64,000 nucleotides of DNA from contig JALPQD010000213.1 in assembly GCA_023101885.1 (NCBI GenBank), positions 3,668,168 through 3,732,167 on the forward strand, read 5' to 3'. Every line of letters begins with the position of its first letter. Within the stretch, counting starts at the first letter, position 1. The translations under genes and the position numbers were made by a program. This stretch comes from Typhlomys cinereus (taxonomy: Eukaryota; Chordata; Mammalia; Rodentia; Platacanthomyidae). Shown here one piece after another: positions 52,815 through 62,399 of this stretch. The notes under the pieces were generated by a model, which saw only the letters and a list, made by a program, of their open reading frames with translations, made no database searches and was not told the origin of the DNA.

Positions 52815-53062
52815 TCCCCGCTACCCTTGAAAGACATGATCTCATATAGCCCAAGCTGCTGTCGAACTTGTAGCCCAAGTCGGCATTGAGCTCTGTAGCA
52901 GACGGTGGTTTTGAACTCCTGGTCCTTCTGCCTCCACTTTCCATGTGCTAGTATTACAGGCGTGTGCCACGAGGCCCAGTGCATGCTGGGGCTCGAACCC
53001 AGGGCTTTGCGTGTGCGAAGCATGCACTCTACCAACTGAATCACATCCCCCGCCCCTCCTGA
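52815..53062 (-). mobile_element. B4-type SINE (ID head fused to B1)
   Basis: In the minus direction an ID-like head (53062-52980, with GCTCGAACCCAGGGCTTTGC on plus) continues directly into a B1-like body (GTTTTGAACTCCTGGTCCTT, GTGCTAGTATTACAGGCGTG on plus). This is the known B4 layout. Confidence 0.8.
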
Positions 53063-53204
53063 GGGCCATCTGGCTGGACTCACAAAGCCCTTATTCACCC
53101 CTGGGCCGGGGCAGTCTGTCTCTCCGCAGGCAGCTGGATGAGAGAGACGGATGCTTAGCTCATCCTGAAGTGTCTGTTCTGCTCAGACCCTTTATTAGAC
53201 TCCA

Positions 53205-53305
53205 ACTGGCTGTCAGTTTGATTCTAAGAGCAAACTGAATTTTCATGATAAAATAAGCAGCAGAGCATTTTCCCCAAACCCAAATCCATGCGCTTTCCCT
53301 TTTCC
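53205..53305. promoter_or_regulatory. Short AT-rich candidate conserved block
   Basis: GAGCAAACTGAATTTTCATG, ATAAAATAAGCAGCAGAG. Weak evidence. Confidence 0.3.
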
Positions 53306-53344
53306 CCATAGTCTAGGTATGTGGTGGGTCGACCAGATGGCCAC

Positions 53345-53690
53345 CCGCTGTGGTTTGGCTCTGAACTGTCTCCCGCTGTCTCCCGTTCTGAATGGTGCAT
53401 CATATATGAGGAGGTTGTGGAAGTGTGGAGGGGGCGGGGCGTTTCATTCACCGGGGCGTGCTTTCGAAGTTTGCACCCAGTCTCGGGGTGGTGCGTCTGC
53501 TTCCTGTCTGTGGTGAAGATGTTGCTCAGACACACACTCTTGTTGGCCTTGTTGGCATGACCTGCCCGAGCAGAGGGGGGCAAGCACTCGTGAACGGGAA
53601 CCTCGGAAGCTGTGGGCCAAAATCAGGCCTTCCTCACTAAACTTTCTATCAAGCATTTTGGTCTCAGCAATGCAGAAGCGACTAAGATCT
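53345..53690 (+). mobile_element. MaLR solo LTR, diverged
   Basis: GTGGTTTGGCTCTGAACTGTC start, GGTTGTGGAAGTGTGGAGGG, GGTGCGTCTGCTTCCTGTC and the end GGTCTCAGCAATGCAGAAGC in MaLR order. Confidence 0.65.
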
Positions 53691-53899
53691 GACACCTCCT
53701 GTATGTCTGTATCCTGAGCTCCTGGGAATAGAAACTTTTTTGGAAAAAGGTCTGTGATATCAACCCGCCCCCTCCACATGTACGCATGTGTGGCTGTGCA
53801 GACCTGTGTATGTGTGCATGTGAGAGTGCCTACATACGCGCACACATGCACACACATGGGGGAGTATTGGAGACAGAGGAAAAAATGCAGACTAAGGAA

Positions 53900-54055
53900 G
53901 GCGTGGACACATCGAGGGGACTCTGAAGGCAGAGGTTGGAGTCCCCGCCTTTCCAATGGGCCTCAGACTTCTGGGCTCCAGAGTAATTTTCTGCTGTTAT
54001 AAACTGCACAGTTGGTTGTAACTTATTCCTGCGACCACAGGAAGCAGATACCAGT
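53900..54055 (+). mobile_element. MLT1-like LTR 3' end
   Basis: GACTTCTGGGCTCCAGAGTA, TTTCTGCTGTTATAAACTGC, GTTGGTTGTAACTTATTCC: the typical ancient MaLR end. Confidence 0.6.
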
Positions 54056-54764
54056 GACTTAGTGCACGTGGTCTTCACTCCCTTCAAAAACACGGCCACA
54101 TCCTTTCGGACTTTGGAGGCAGCCGTGAGTGGAGGGCTGGGTGTGGAGCCGTAGAGTGCTGCCTGAACCAGTTTCTGCAGGTCTCTGAGGACACGGCAGG
54201 CAGCCATAATCTCCGCGTCCTCCTTCTTGTGTACCCCAAGAGTCCCCAGCTGCGGAGCACCGTGGAAAGCAGCCCGAGGGTGCGTGTATTTTTTATGAAT
54301 GGATTGTGCTCGGCGTGGAGGTTGCTGGATTCTCACCGCCGGGCGTGAGTGGGGGAACTACAGGACCTTAGTGCTGGCGGGACGGCCTCGCCGGTAGCTG
54401 ACCTCACAGGAGGGTTATAAATAGCAGCCAGGGATGGGTTCTGAGGGCCTCGGAGTGGAAGCGCAATCATCTGATGACAGCTGCGCTCGTGGGGGAGCCG
54501 GTGCGATGCTGGGGGCCCGCGCATCACCTCCAAGCGGATGGTAATCTGAGCAGGCAGATGTCTGCGGCAGCTGGGCTAATGGGCTGTCAGGCAGGGCCGG
54601 GCAGCCGGGGGCTGCTCCTTGGCGTGGGTCCAGGCCACACCGAGGGCGCGCAAGCGTAGGCCGTGAAGAGAACGCATTGGCACCTACTTGCCCTGCCTTG
54701 CCCTGCCCAACCAAGACTTGGAACAGGGCTTTGCCTCGCCCATCCTGGACTGCTTCAGTTTCCA
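54056..54764. other. Single-copy DNA
   Basis: 710 bp. 54405-54600 contains GGTTATAAATAGCAGCC, GCGCAATCATCTGATGACAG, GGTAATCTGAGCAGG and is repeat-free, possibly conserved. TATAAATAG is a TATA-like word, but there is no downstream transcript evidence. Confidence 0.4.
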
Positions 54765-54870
54765 TTTGTGGGAAATGGCCATTTGAATTATTGATGAGAG
54801 ATTAGAACCAAGCTAATTCAGTGCAATTTCTCCGATAGACAAAACTATTTATAATTAACCCAGAAGCAAA
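54765..54870. promoter_or_regulatory. Candidate conserved non-coding element
   Basis: CCATTTGAATTATTGATGAG, GAGATTAGAACCAAGCTAAT, ACTATTTATAATTAACCC: five TAAT/ATTA-type cores in 100 bp. Confidence 0.5.
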
Positions 54871-55071
54871 GGTCAGCTCAGAGGCCACGTCTGCTGTGGC
54901 TGAGAAACAGCAGTGAGGCGCTAGCTCATGTGAAAGTGGGGATGACGGGAGAACGGCCTGGAGAGGCGCTCTGAAAAGACTTTGTGAGTCAAGACCACAG
55001 CTGGCTACCACCTTGGTCTAGGAAATTTTTTTTTTTTTAAAACTTCATTTGAAAAATTTCATGTGTATGAA

Positions 55072-55339
55072 GACCGGAGAGATGGCTCAGGGGTTAAGAC
55101 TCTGCCTTGAAAGCAGAAAGTTCTGAGTTTCGATCCCAGGTCCCATGTGAAAAAACAAAAAAACAAAACAAAAAAACAACAAAATGCCAGGCAGAACTAA
55201 GGGTGGCCTGGGCTTCCGGTTCTGGTGGGCGGAGCCTGGAAAATCCTAGAGCAGAGCAAAAAGGAGGTAGAAACAATCCAGGATGATTCCCAAAGTCACC
55301 CTTGGGCCTCAAGGGACATACAGTGCTCAGTGCCCTCTG

Positions 55340-55380
<41 letters not shown>

Positions 55381-55411
55381 TACTTGCACGCACAATAAAT
55401 AAAAAATTTAT
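55072..55411 (+). mobile_element. tRNA-derived SINE, subfamily B, with internal A-rich insertion
   Basis: Head ACCGGAGAGATGGCTCAGGG, CTGAGTTTCGATCCCAGG B-box, then about 35 bp of (CAAAA)n-like sequence (55149-55183) not seen in other copies. The body contains CACCCTTGGGCCTC and a (CA)n tail (55343-55377). Confidence 0.88.
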
Positions 55412-55735
55412 GCATATGTATATGATGTGTGCATGTGTATCTGCATGTTTGCACGTGTACACATATGCAGGTGTGTATGTATGTCTGCATGCATATGTAT
55501 GTACATATGTGTATGCATGCTTGCATGTGTAGATACGTGCAGCTAAGTATGCATGTTGGCGTGTGTATGCACACACATCTATCAGCATGTTTGTATGTGT
55601 GCACATGTACATATACATGCCTGCACATGTATGTTCACGTGTATGTTTGTACAGGTGTATATTTGCACATGCATGTATATTTGCACGTGTGCATGTATGT
55701 TTGCATGTGTATGTGTGCATACATGCAAGTATAAA
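55412..55735. repeat. TGTATGCATG-rich microsatellite
   Basis: Alternating purine-pyrimidine repeat next to the SINE tail, possibly grown from it. Confidence 0.85.
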
Positions 55736-55880
55736 CCTGAGGTTAATGTCTAGAGTCTTGATCACCCCGAAGTGGCCATGGATCAAAACCTCTAAAACTC
55801 GGAGTCAAAGTAAACCTTTTGTCTTTTTTAATTGATTACCTCAGATATTTTGTCACAGTAACAGAATGCTGAGTGACATA
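55736..55880 (+). mobile_element. MaLR LTR 3'-end fragment
   Basis: CCATGGATCAAAACCTCTAA, CAAAGTAAACCTTTTGTC, TTTTGTCACAGTAACAGAAT: the MaLR 3' terminal region. Confidence 0.6.
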
Positions 55881-55904
55881 TTCTTCACTGGAATTTCCAC
55901 AGAG

Positions 55905-56250
55905 ACCGTGTTGTGTATATTAATCAGGCACATGGTGGCTGGGGATGCCTAGCCAGCCTGGGCGCAAGATGGGGAAAGGTTTTGGCCAGAAAGACCAAGG
56001 TGTAATTTGAGGGTTGAAGCTTTGAGTCCCCCACTGCCCAGCATCAGGGAGATGCGCACTGGATGTTCTCACCACGCCTACTTCACACGTTCTCCTAGAA
56101 CCCTCCAAAGGACTGGCTTTTGGAAACGTTCAGGCAGCCAAGCAGAAGAAGTACCGGGAGGGGGACGTGCCCTGAGCAGGCATGGCTCCCCCATGATCCT
56201 TCTTGCATGCCTGCCCTCTCCACTTTTCCATCTGGACTGAACTGGTTAGT
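55905..56250 (+). mobile_element. Ancient ERVL-type LTR (LTR33/MLT2-like)
   Basis: AATTTGAGGGTTGAAGCTTT, GAGTCCCCCACTGCCCAGC, CCAAAGGACTGGCTTTTGG, ACGTGCCCTGAGCAGGCATG, CCACTTTTCCATCTGGACTG follow the block order I recall for an old mammalian LTR. Name tentative. Confidence 0.5.
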
Positions 56251-57195
56251 GCGAGGAGAACAGTCCCTCCTGTTTGCCAAGCTGTCTGGCAAGCTACCCG
56301 AGCCAGGGCTGGCCACATGCTGTGGGGATGGGCGTCTAACTTGGAGGGGGTCACCCGTGGTCTGACTGGACCCATCCCCGGGTAGACAACACCACCCTGC
56401 ATGGAGCTAAAGGACACGGAAGGGTGTCCTCCGGGAGAACAGCCCGGCGGGGGTGGGGCAGCCTCCGCCCGCGAGTGTTGGAAGCGCTGTGGGACAGAGG
56501 GCGTGGGAGTAGAGGGAAAGGCACTTGGTTATTTTCCTTTCTCTGTGGTGGGATCACACTTATCTAGCGGCTGAACCTACAAAAAAACCCAGAGCAACCT
56601 CAGGAGGAGGCTCCGTATGGAGGAAAAACAAAACAGAGAGAGGGAGGCTGCATTGCCGTATGGAGGGGTGCTGCTGGCAGTGGGGGTGGGGCCTTGTCTC
56701 CCCAAGGAGCAGATTGACTCCCCACCACCCTGCTCCCACCCCAGTGTGCCGAGCCAGTGCCGGAGCAACCTCCTTTTCTAGAGAAACAGGGGTGGGGGGG
56801 CGTGGCTCCCGGCTCACCAGGCAGTAGCGGGGTAGGAGTCAGTGGGGGGCACCAGGCTGCTCCTCTGGGAGCCCCGCTCTGGGGACCCTCAGGGCACGAG
56901 GGTCTCTGAGGTCTTAAGGGATGGGTCCCCCAGGAGTCTCCCACAGTGTGTCCCTGTAGACCTCATTCACGCCAAGGGGTCGTGTCTCTGGGGGATGGTT
57001 TCCCACACGTGCAATCAGTCATGTCCTTTAAGTCAATGCTGATGTGACATGGTCTACCTGGGGCTGGGGTCAGATCCCACAGGGTGAGGGTCCAGCTTCA
57101 CAGACTGACCCCACGTCAGACACTGATTGCAGGCCAACACAAAGGTCCCCCCCCACTTTAAATTTTTTTTAAAACTTTTTATTTATTGTTCGTGT
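56251..57195. other. Single-copy DNA
   Basis: About 950 bp, GC-rich, with no recognised repeat or gene. Competing frames of 85-114 codons on both strands. Confidence 0.4.
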
Positions 57196-57385
57196 GTGTG
57201 TCTCCTCTTCCTCCTCTTCTTCCTCCTTCTCTTCTTCCTCTTCCTCCTCCTCCTCCTCCTCCTCCGTCTTGGTGTTTGTGTAATCCACACTGGCCTCAAA
57301 CTCAGTCTACAGTTGAGGCAGGTCTTGAGCTCCTGATCTGTCCTTCCCAAGTACGGAGATCGCAGGCATGCACCCCGACCCTGGC
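57196..57385 (-). mobile_element. B1 SINE with (TCC)n tail region
   Basis: Polypyrimidine 57204-57266, then inverted B1: CACACTGGCCTCAAACTCAG, CTTGAGCTCCTGATCTGTCC, GGAGATCGCAGGCATGCACC. Confidence 0.75.
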
Positions 57386-57739
57386 GGGGGGACAGGAGCA
57401 TCTGGGGCCAGTAGGGACGTTGCAGGCTGGTCAGATGGCCGTGAGCAGGCAGCAGAGCATCACTGTGCGCGCTTCGAGAGCCACAGGGCGGGCAGAGTGC
57501 TCGGAGAGGACCATGGTAAGGGCGCTATGCAGGGGGCCTGGTGGGCAGGAGCAAGGACCATGAAAGGCGGGTACACTGGATGCCAGGCGCCTCCTGGGAA
57601 CCCAGAAAGGGCTTAGGGAAGAAGTCAAGTCAAGCAACCATGGAGCCCACGCCCACACACACTTCTGCGTGGAGTCGGTCGGGCCCCTGAGTGACAGCTG
57701 TGATTCTCCACGACTCTCTTTTCCTAAGGAGACAAGAAA
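57386..57739. other. Single-copy DNA
   Basis: 350 bp, no feature seen. Confidence 0.4.
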
Positions 57740-58095
57740 GGCTGAGATGACACAGCGTTAGGAATTATGTCTTTGATGTATGAACACTCCCCACGCCTCT
57801 GGACTCTTGTAAGCCGAGTTCGCGCCCCCTTCCTTTGATCGGTCCAGAGGACACAACTTCAATAACAAGAGGTCCTACTCGGTAGATTTCCTCTTCTAAT
57901 CGCGCGGCGATTTCCATTGCGAGGGGCCTCTGATTAATTGTTAATTTAGCCTTTTGAGACCTCAATTTATATGCGCCATTGACCGGTGTCTGTGAATAAT
58001 CGGAGAAGAGGCCGGAAGAGGCGCCGAGGAAATGAATGTAATGGCTTCAGCTCATTATGACAAGAGCGTCTCTTTGGGCACCTTAGCTATGTCCC
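57740..58095. promoter_or_regulatory. Candidate conserved non-coding enhancer
   Basis: TTAGGAATTATGTCTTTGATG, CAACTTCAATAACAAGAGG, CTTCTAATCGCGCGGCG, TGATTAATTGTTAATTTAGC, GAATGTAATGGCTTCAGC, CTCATTATGACAAG. It keeps CpGs (CGCGCGGCG, GGCGCCGAGG) beside homeodomain cores, unusual for neutral DNA. Enhancer role is inferred. Confidence 0.6.
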
Positions 58096-58194
58096 TCCCC
58101 GACCCTACTGGATTCCTTGTTCCCACCTACTAAGATTGATTCCAGTCTGTCTTCCATGTTTGGTACTCAGAAAATGTTCTGGGAGTTGAGTTTC

Positions 58195-58330
58195 TAGGTC
58201 AAGGTTTGAGGACCAAGGGCCAGAGGCCTCTTGCTTCTCCGCTCTTGGTGCTTATAGCTGCAGTGGCTTCTAGAAGGTGAGTGGCAGAGTCTGGATTTGA
58301 AGAACAGGTCTTCCAGCAGGATGGGCCCCA
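58195..58330 (-). mobile_element. MIR fragment
   Basis: GGTGAGTGGCAGAGTCTGGA, TTTGAAGAACAGGTCTTCC is the reversed MIR core. Confidence 0.55.
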
Positions 58331-58445
58331 ACTGTTAGTACCAAGAATAGGGGCTCCCACAAGGGTACAGTGTCCCTCAGTTTTTTATGTTTATGCACAT
58401 GTTGTATATGCCATTTTTTGGTGTGGTATATGCATGTGTTTGTGT

Positions 58446-59063
58446 TTGCATGTGCACACATGTATGCATGCAGACATGTACATCCATGGTTTGGTTTGCA
58501 TGTGCACGTGTGTATGCATGCAGACATGTACATCCATGGTTTGGTTTGCATGTGCACGTGTGTATGCATGCAGACATGTACGTGTGTTTGGTTTGCATGT
58601 GCACGTGTGTATGCATGCAGACATGTACGTGTGTTTGGTTTGCATGTGCACGCATGTATGCATGCAGACATGTACATCCATGGTTTGGTTTGCATGTGCA
58701 CATGTGTATGCATGCAGACATGTACGTGTGTTTGGTTTGCATGTGCACGCATGTATGCATGCAGACATGTACATCCATGGTTTGGTTTGCATGTGCACAC
58801 GTGTATGCATGCAGACATGTACATCCATGGTTTGGTTTGCATGTGCACGCGTGTATGCATGCAGGCATGTACATGCATGTTTGCATGTGCACGCGTGTAT
58901 GCATGCAGACATGTACATGCATGTGTTTGCATGTGCACGCGTGTGTGCACGCAGACATGTACATGCATGTGTTTGCATGTGCACGCGTGTGTGCACGCAG
59001 ACATGTACGTGCATGTGTTTGCATGTGCACGTGTGTATGCACGCAGACATGTACATGTATGTG
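58446..59063. repeat. Minisatellite of 13 units (50, 47, 43 and 46 bp)
   Basis: Unit starts: 58446, 58496, 58546, 58593, 58640, 58690, 58737, 58787, 58837, 58880, 58926, 58972, 59018. Three types: A (50 bp, ending CATCCATGGTTTGGT), B (47 bp, ending CGTGTGTTTGGT), and C (43-46 bp, ending GCATGTG-like). Order: A A B B A B A A C C C C C. All share GCATGTGCAC and GCAGACATGTAC. The DNA is almost strictly alternating purine-pyrimidine. It has almost no stop codons in any frame, so frames of 221-356 codons on both strands are artefacts. Confidence 0.95.
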
Positions 59064-59117
59064 GAGGCCAGAGGCAGGCAGATACTCAGCATCTTTGCCT
59101 ATTGCTCTTCACCTTAT

Positions 59118-59318
59118 TTACTTACTTTAACTTTTGTTTATTTATTAATTTCACGTGTTTGTGTACACGCATGCTATGTTGCATGTACGCAAGTCAGAGT
59201 ACAGCTTTATGGAGTCGGCTCTTTCTATCCATCTTTACATGGGTTCTGGGGGTCGACCTCAGGTCGTCAGGTCTGTACAGCAAGTGCTTTTAGCGTCTGG
59301 GGCATCTTGCCGACCCCA
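59118..59318 (-). mobile_element. B3 SINE
   Basis: TTATGGAGTCGGCTCTTTC, TGGGTTCTGGGGGTCGACC, TCAGGTCGTCAGGTCTGTAC, TGGGGCATCTTGCCGACCCC on plus: the reversed B3 order. Confidence 0.82.
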
Positions 59319-59319
59319 C

Positions 59320-59468
59320 CCCCCTTATTACTCAGGACAAAGTCTCACTGAAACCAGAGCTCACCATTTCAGCAAGACTGGCTGGCCAGTGAACGCCAGG
59401 CCTGGGATCTGAACTCAGGTGCTCAGACTTGCGCGGCAGGTGCTTTATCAGCTGAGCTATTGGCCCAG
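59320..59468 (-). mobile_element. ID-B1 composite (RSINE1/B4-like)
   Basis: GGACAAAGTCTCACTGAAAC, GCTCACCATTTCAGCAAGAC, GGCCTGGGATCTGAACTCAG, GCACGCGGCAGG-like region and TTTATCAGCTGAGCTATTGG. Confidence 0.75.
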
Positions 59469-60589
59469 CGTATCTTCCATTCTCTCGGGCTCTCTGAATC
59501 ATCCGTCTATCCCTGGGGTGGATTTGCCTTTGGAAGCAGCACACGTGTCTTGCTACACGCCGTTGAAGATACCTGGCATGTGCTTTCCAGCTTTTCTGGC
59601 AACGAGGTGAAGGGATGTGCCGTCTGGACCCTAGACTGGTGGCATGGACAGCATCATGCCCTACAGCGGGTGTTGGGGGCCTCTCCACTGGAGACGTCTC
59701 TGCCTGTCCTTGCGGCACCAGCAGCGGCTGCTTGGGACCAGCTTGGGATCAGATGTCTGCTCTTAGTCACGTGCCTAGAGACCTCTTCTCTGGCCTCCAG
59801 GAGACTCTGGGAGCTACTCAGCATTTCGAGTCTTGAGATTCAGGTTCAGCTATATGGGCCAGCATGTCTCTTAGTGAGGTCGGCGGTGGAAATCCATTTC
59901 ATGTCTCTATTTCAGGACTCCAGAGTTGATTAGTGACTCCTTCGATGAAGAATTAGATTTACCTCTTTTTTCTTCAAAGCAAAGACAGAACAAAGAAAAG
60001 CTTTATTATAGGTTCTCTGAATGGAGAGAAACTGATATGAGGGAGAGACTAAAGAAAGCACATTTATTTAGAATTGAGGGAGGTAGCTAAGGGAGCCACA
60101 GTTCAGCCAAAAGGTGGGGGAGTGTTAGAACAGAAGAAAGAGAGCTTCAGGTCATAGAGGACAGGGAGAGAGCTGCCATGACAGTCTCGTGGGAGGAGGA
60201 GGAGAGGAGGAGACGTGGAGAGACCCGAGGGCTTGGAAAGCAGTACAATAGATTTACCTCTCACGGCAGCCCGTGGCTTGTGAACTCCAGTTCTTTACCC
60301 TGTGGACATCCACTGCTCTTCTTTTTTGGCTCGAAGTAGCATGTGTTCAACATCGTCTTGTGAGACTTTTGTCTGTTTCTCCCGATACAGGGGCCCCGGG
60401 ATACAGACTGGCGTTGAACTCACTGCTTTGCGACCAGGGCTGCGCTATCGGATTTATTTCGTGTCCTTTGATGCCTTTCTTTCCTCCTTCAGCCTACGAG
60501 AGTGATTTTCCACAAATATCCCTGATTACAAATTTAAAATGCGATTTTCTTTTTTTTAAAAAAATGATCAAAGTTAATGCATCTAACAC
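59469..60589. other. Single-copy DNA
   Basis: 1.1 kb. 60000-60240 is purine-biased (AGAAAGAGAGCTTCAGG, GAGGAGGAGGAGAGGAGG) and may be an unrecognised LTR or repeat. A 106-codon plus frame (60273-60593) has no motif. Confidence 0.4.
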
Positions 60590-60850
60590 CTAAAAAGTTC
60601 TTATAAACCAATGATGAAAAAAACACAATCAAAATAATAGAATGGCGGCTAAATGGCAAAAATTAGATAATTCACGGAGAAGGAGATACAAAAACCACTA
60701 ACGCTGACAAAAAAGAAACCAATTCTCAACTTTAACACAAAAGGAAAAATTCAAACAATGTCTTCTGATATAGGCACAACTACATAAATTAGCAGTTTCT
60801 TGTTTCTTTCTTTGAACAATGATGGCTTTTCTTATTATACACGCGCACAT
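60590..60850 (+). mobile_element. L1M-type ORF2 3' fragment
   Basis: AATGGCAAAAATTAGATAATTC, ACGGAGAAGGAGATACAAAA, AAAAATTCAAACAATG recalls the old L1 text 'gcaattcacagaagaagaaatacaaa'. Heavily mutated. Confidence 0.55.
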
Positions 60851-61450
60851 ACACACAAAATAGCAGTTGCAGGCTGCTTATTTTGCATGAGATCTAAGCA
60901 AACACAAGCATTCCGGCGCTGTTTGTGGGTGCATCTTCAGCTGTCCCAAGTCTCTGAATGATACAAATCGAACATGACTCCCCCACGTCAACGGGCCCAT
61001 GCAACGGATGCCTGTGGTTTGTGCTGTGTTCTGGATGCTCATGGTTCAGGGGTTCTGGCCCGGCCACTTGGGAAGGTTCTTGGCCTCCACCCCGGAAGGA
61101 GGTAACACTGTCAATTCTCCTGTCTCTTTGCTGAGCAGCACAACGCAGCCGGTTCTAGATGCAGGAGGAGCTGCAGAATGGAGCCCCTCAATCAATGGAG
61201 CACCGTGGAGAGGCAGTGACCAGGTGTCGTTCTGCGGTCGCTTACTCTTGGGTGCCCTGAAACCTGGTATGAGTGACGTCATACGTCCCCGGAGACTTGG
61301 GCTGCAGAGTCCCTGGAGAATGCCTTGTGACTGCAGCTTTCAATGTGGACTTCTTGTTCTGTCACTCAAAGCTCACCCGGCCCTTTGCTTTGATGAGCCT
61401 CTGTCAGAGAGTGGGTCTGTCTATAGCGTAGCTCTGGTCAGAACCAGATG
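60851..61450. other. Single-copy DNA
   Basis: 600 bp; a 150-codon plus frame (60999-61451) without motif. Confidence 0.4.
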
Positions 61451-61464
61451 AGAAAAGGGTGATG

Positions 61465-61731
61465 GATCTGGAGAGATGGTTCAGGGGTTAAGACTTTGCC
61501 TCACAAGCAGAAGGTCCTGAGTTCGGGTCCCAGATCCCACGTAAAAATGCCGGGTGGAAATGGCAGTGGGTTGCACTTCTAGCCCTGGTGGGTGGAGCTT
61601 GGGAATCTCAGAGTGAAGCAAGAAGGAAGCAGAAGCCATCCAGGATGATGCCCGAAGTTACCCTTGGGCCTCCACAGGGACACACAGTGCTCTCTGATAC
61701 ACACATTCTTGCAAAAATAAAGTTAAAAGAA
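61465..61731 (+). mobile_element. tRNA-derived SINE, subfamily B, intact
   Basis: CTGGAGAGATGGTTCAGGGG, GAGTTCGGGTCCCAGATCCC, GCCATCCAGGATGATGCCCG, CCTTGGGCCTCCACAGGGAC. Perfect 14-bp duplications AGAAAAGGGTGATG at 61451-61464 and 61732-61745. The best reference copy of subfamily B here. It has no long CA tail, ending CAAAAATAAAGTTAAA. Confidence 0.95.
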
Positions 61732-61889
61732 AGAAAAGGGTGATGCTCTTGGCTTGAGATGTGATGTCATTGTGCACGCTGCAAGAAATTCAGTTACAGT
61801 TTTGAAGTAGGGTCTTTTTCCTGTAAAGAGCCAAATGGAAACTTCCTTGCCTTGAATGTGTGAGGAGTTTCACAGGTATTTCATACTTA

Positions 61890-61892
<3 letters not shown>

Positions 61893-61944
<52 letters not shown>

Positions 61945-62140
61945 ATGTTAAAGAAGGCACTTTGTGGAGGCCCAGGGGTGACCTCGGGAATCGTCCTGGA
62001 TTGCTTCTCCCTCCTTGGTTCACTTGGGGCTTTCCCAGGCTGCATCTATCCCTGGTGTTTTTAGATGGTATTGGGCTCTGAACTCAGATCCTTTTGCTTG
62101 GGAGACAAAGGCTTAACCCCGAGCCCTCTCTCCAGCCCTG
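61893..62140 (-). mobile_element. tRNA-derived SINE, subfamily B, with (GT)n
   Basis: (GT)n at 61893-61942, TGGAGGCCCAGGGGTGACCT, then inverted head CCCGAGCCCTCTCTCCAGCC. Confidence 0.88.
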
Positions 62141-62144
62141 CCGC

Positions 62145-62362
62145 CTTGGTTTTTGAGACAGGATCCCTCCTGTCTCAGCATTAAACTAGGCTGACCTGCC
62201 AGAGAACACCAGGTACCTGTTGGTTCAGTGCTCCAGTGCTGGAGTTGTAAACTCGCGGGACCACGCTGGCTCGTTGTTCTTGTTAAACAGCTGTAGGGAT
62301 TGAAATCGGGTCCTCAACGTGTACGGCAAGCACTCCACAGACTGAGCGGTCTCTCCAACCTC
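62145..62362 (-). mobile_element. B4-type SINE (ID head fused to B1)
   Basis: TTTTTGAGACAGGATCCCTC, CAGTGCTGGAGTTGTAAACTC, then ID-like GGATTGAAATCGGGTCCTCA, CTGAGCGGTCTCTCC. Confidence 0.78.
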
Positions 62363-62399
62363 CCCTACTCCCGAAAGACCACTTAAAGGTTCACAGTGC

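Noticed and set aside
53444..53956. 170-codon minus frame
   Set aside because: Antisense through a MaLR LTR and a TG-rich stretch.
54405..54430. TATAAATAG as a core promoter
   Set aside because: No initiator, CpG support or exon downstream; AT words of this size occur by chance.
58446..59063. CRISPR-like array
   Set aside because: Units are contiguous with no unique spacers, and the DNA is mammalian. It is a minisatellite.
58281..59351. 356-codon plus-strand frame and five other frames of 221-307 codons as genes
   Set aside because: All six frames are open because the minisatellite has almost no stop codons. Unit lengths (50, 47, 46 and 43 bp) are not multiples of three, so the 'protein' repeats shift frame unit by unit.
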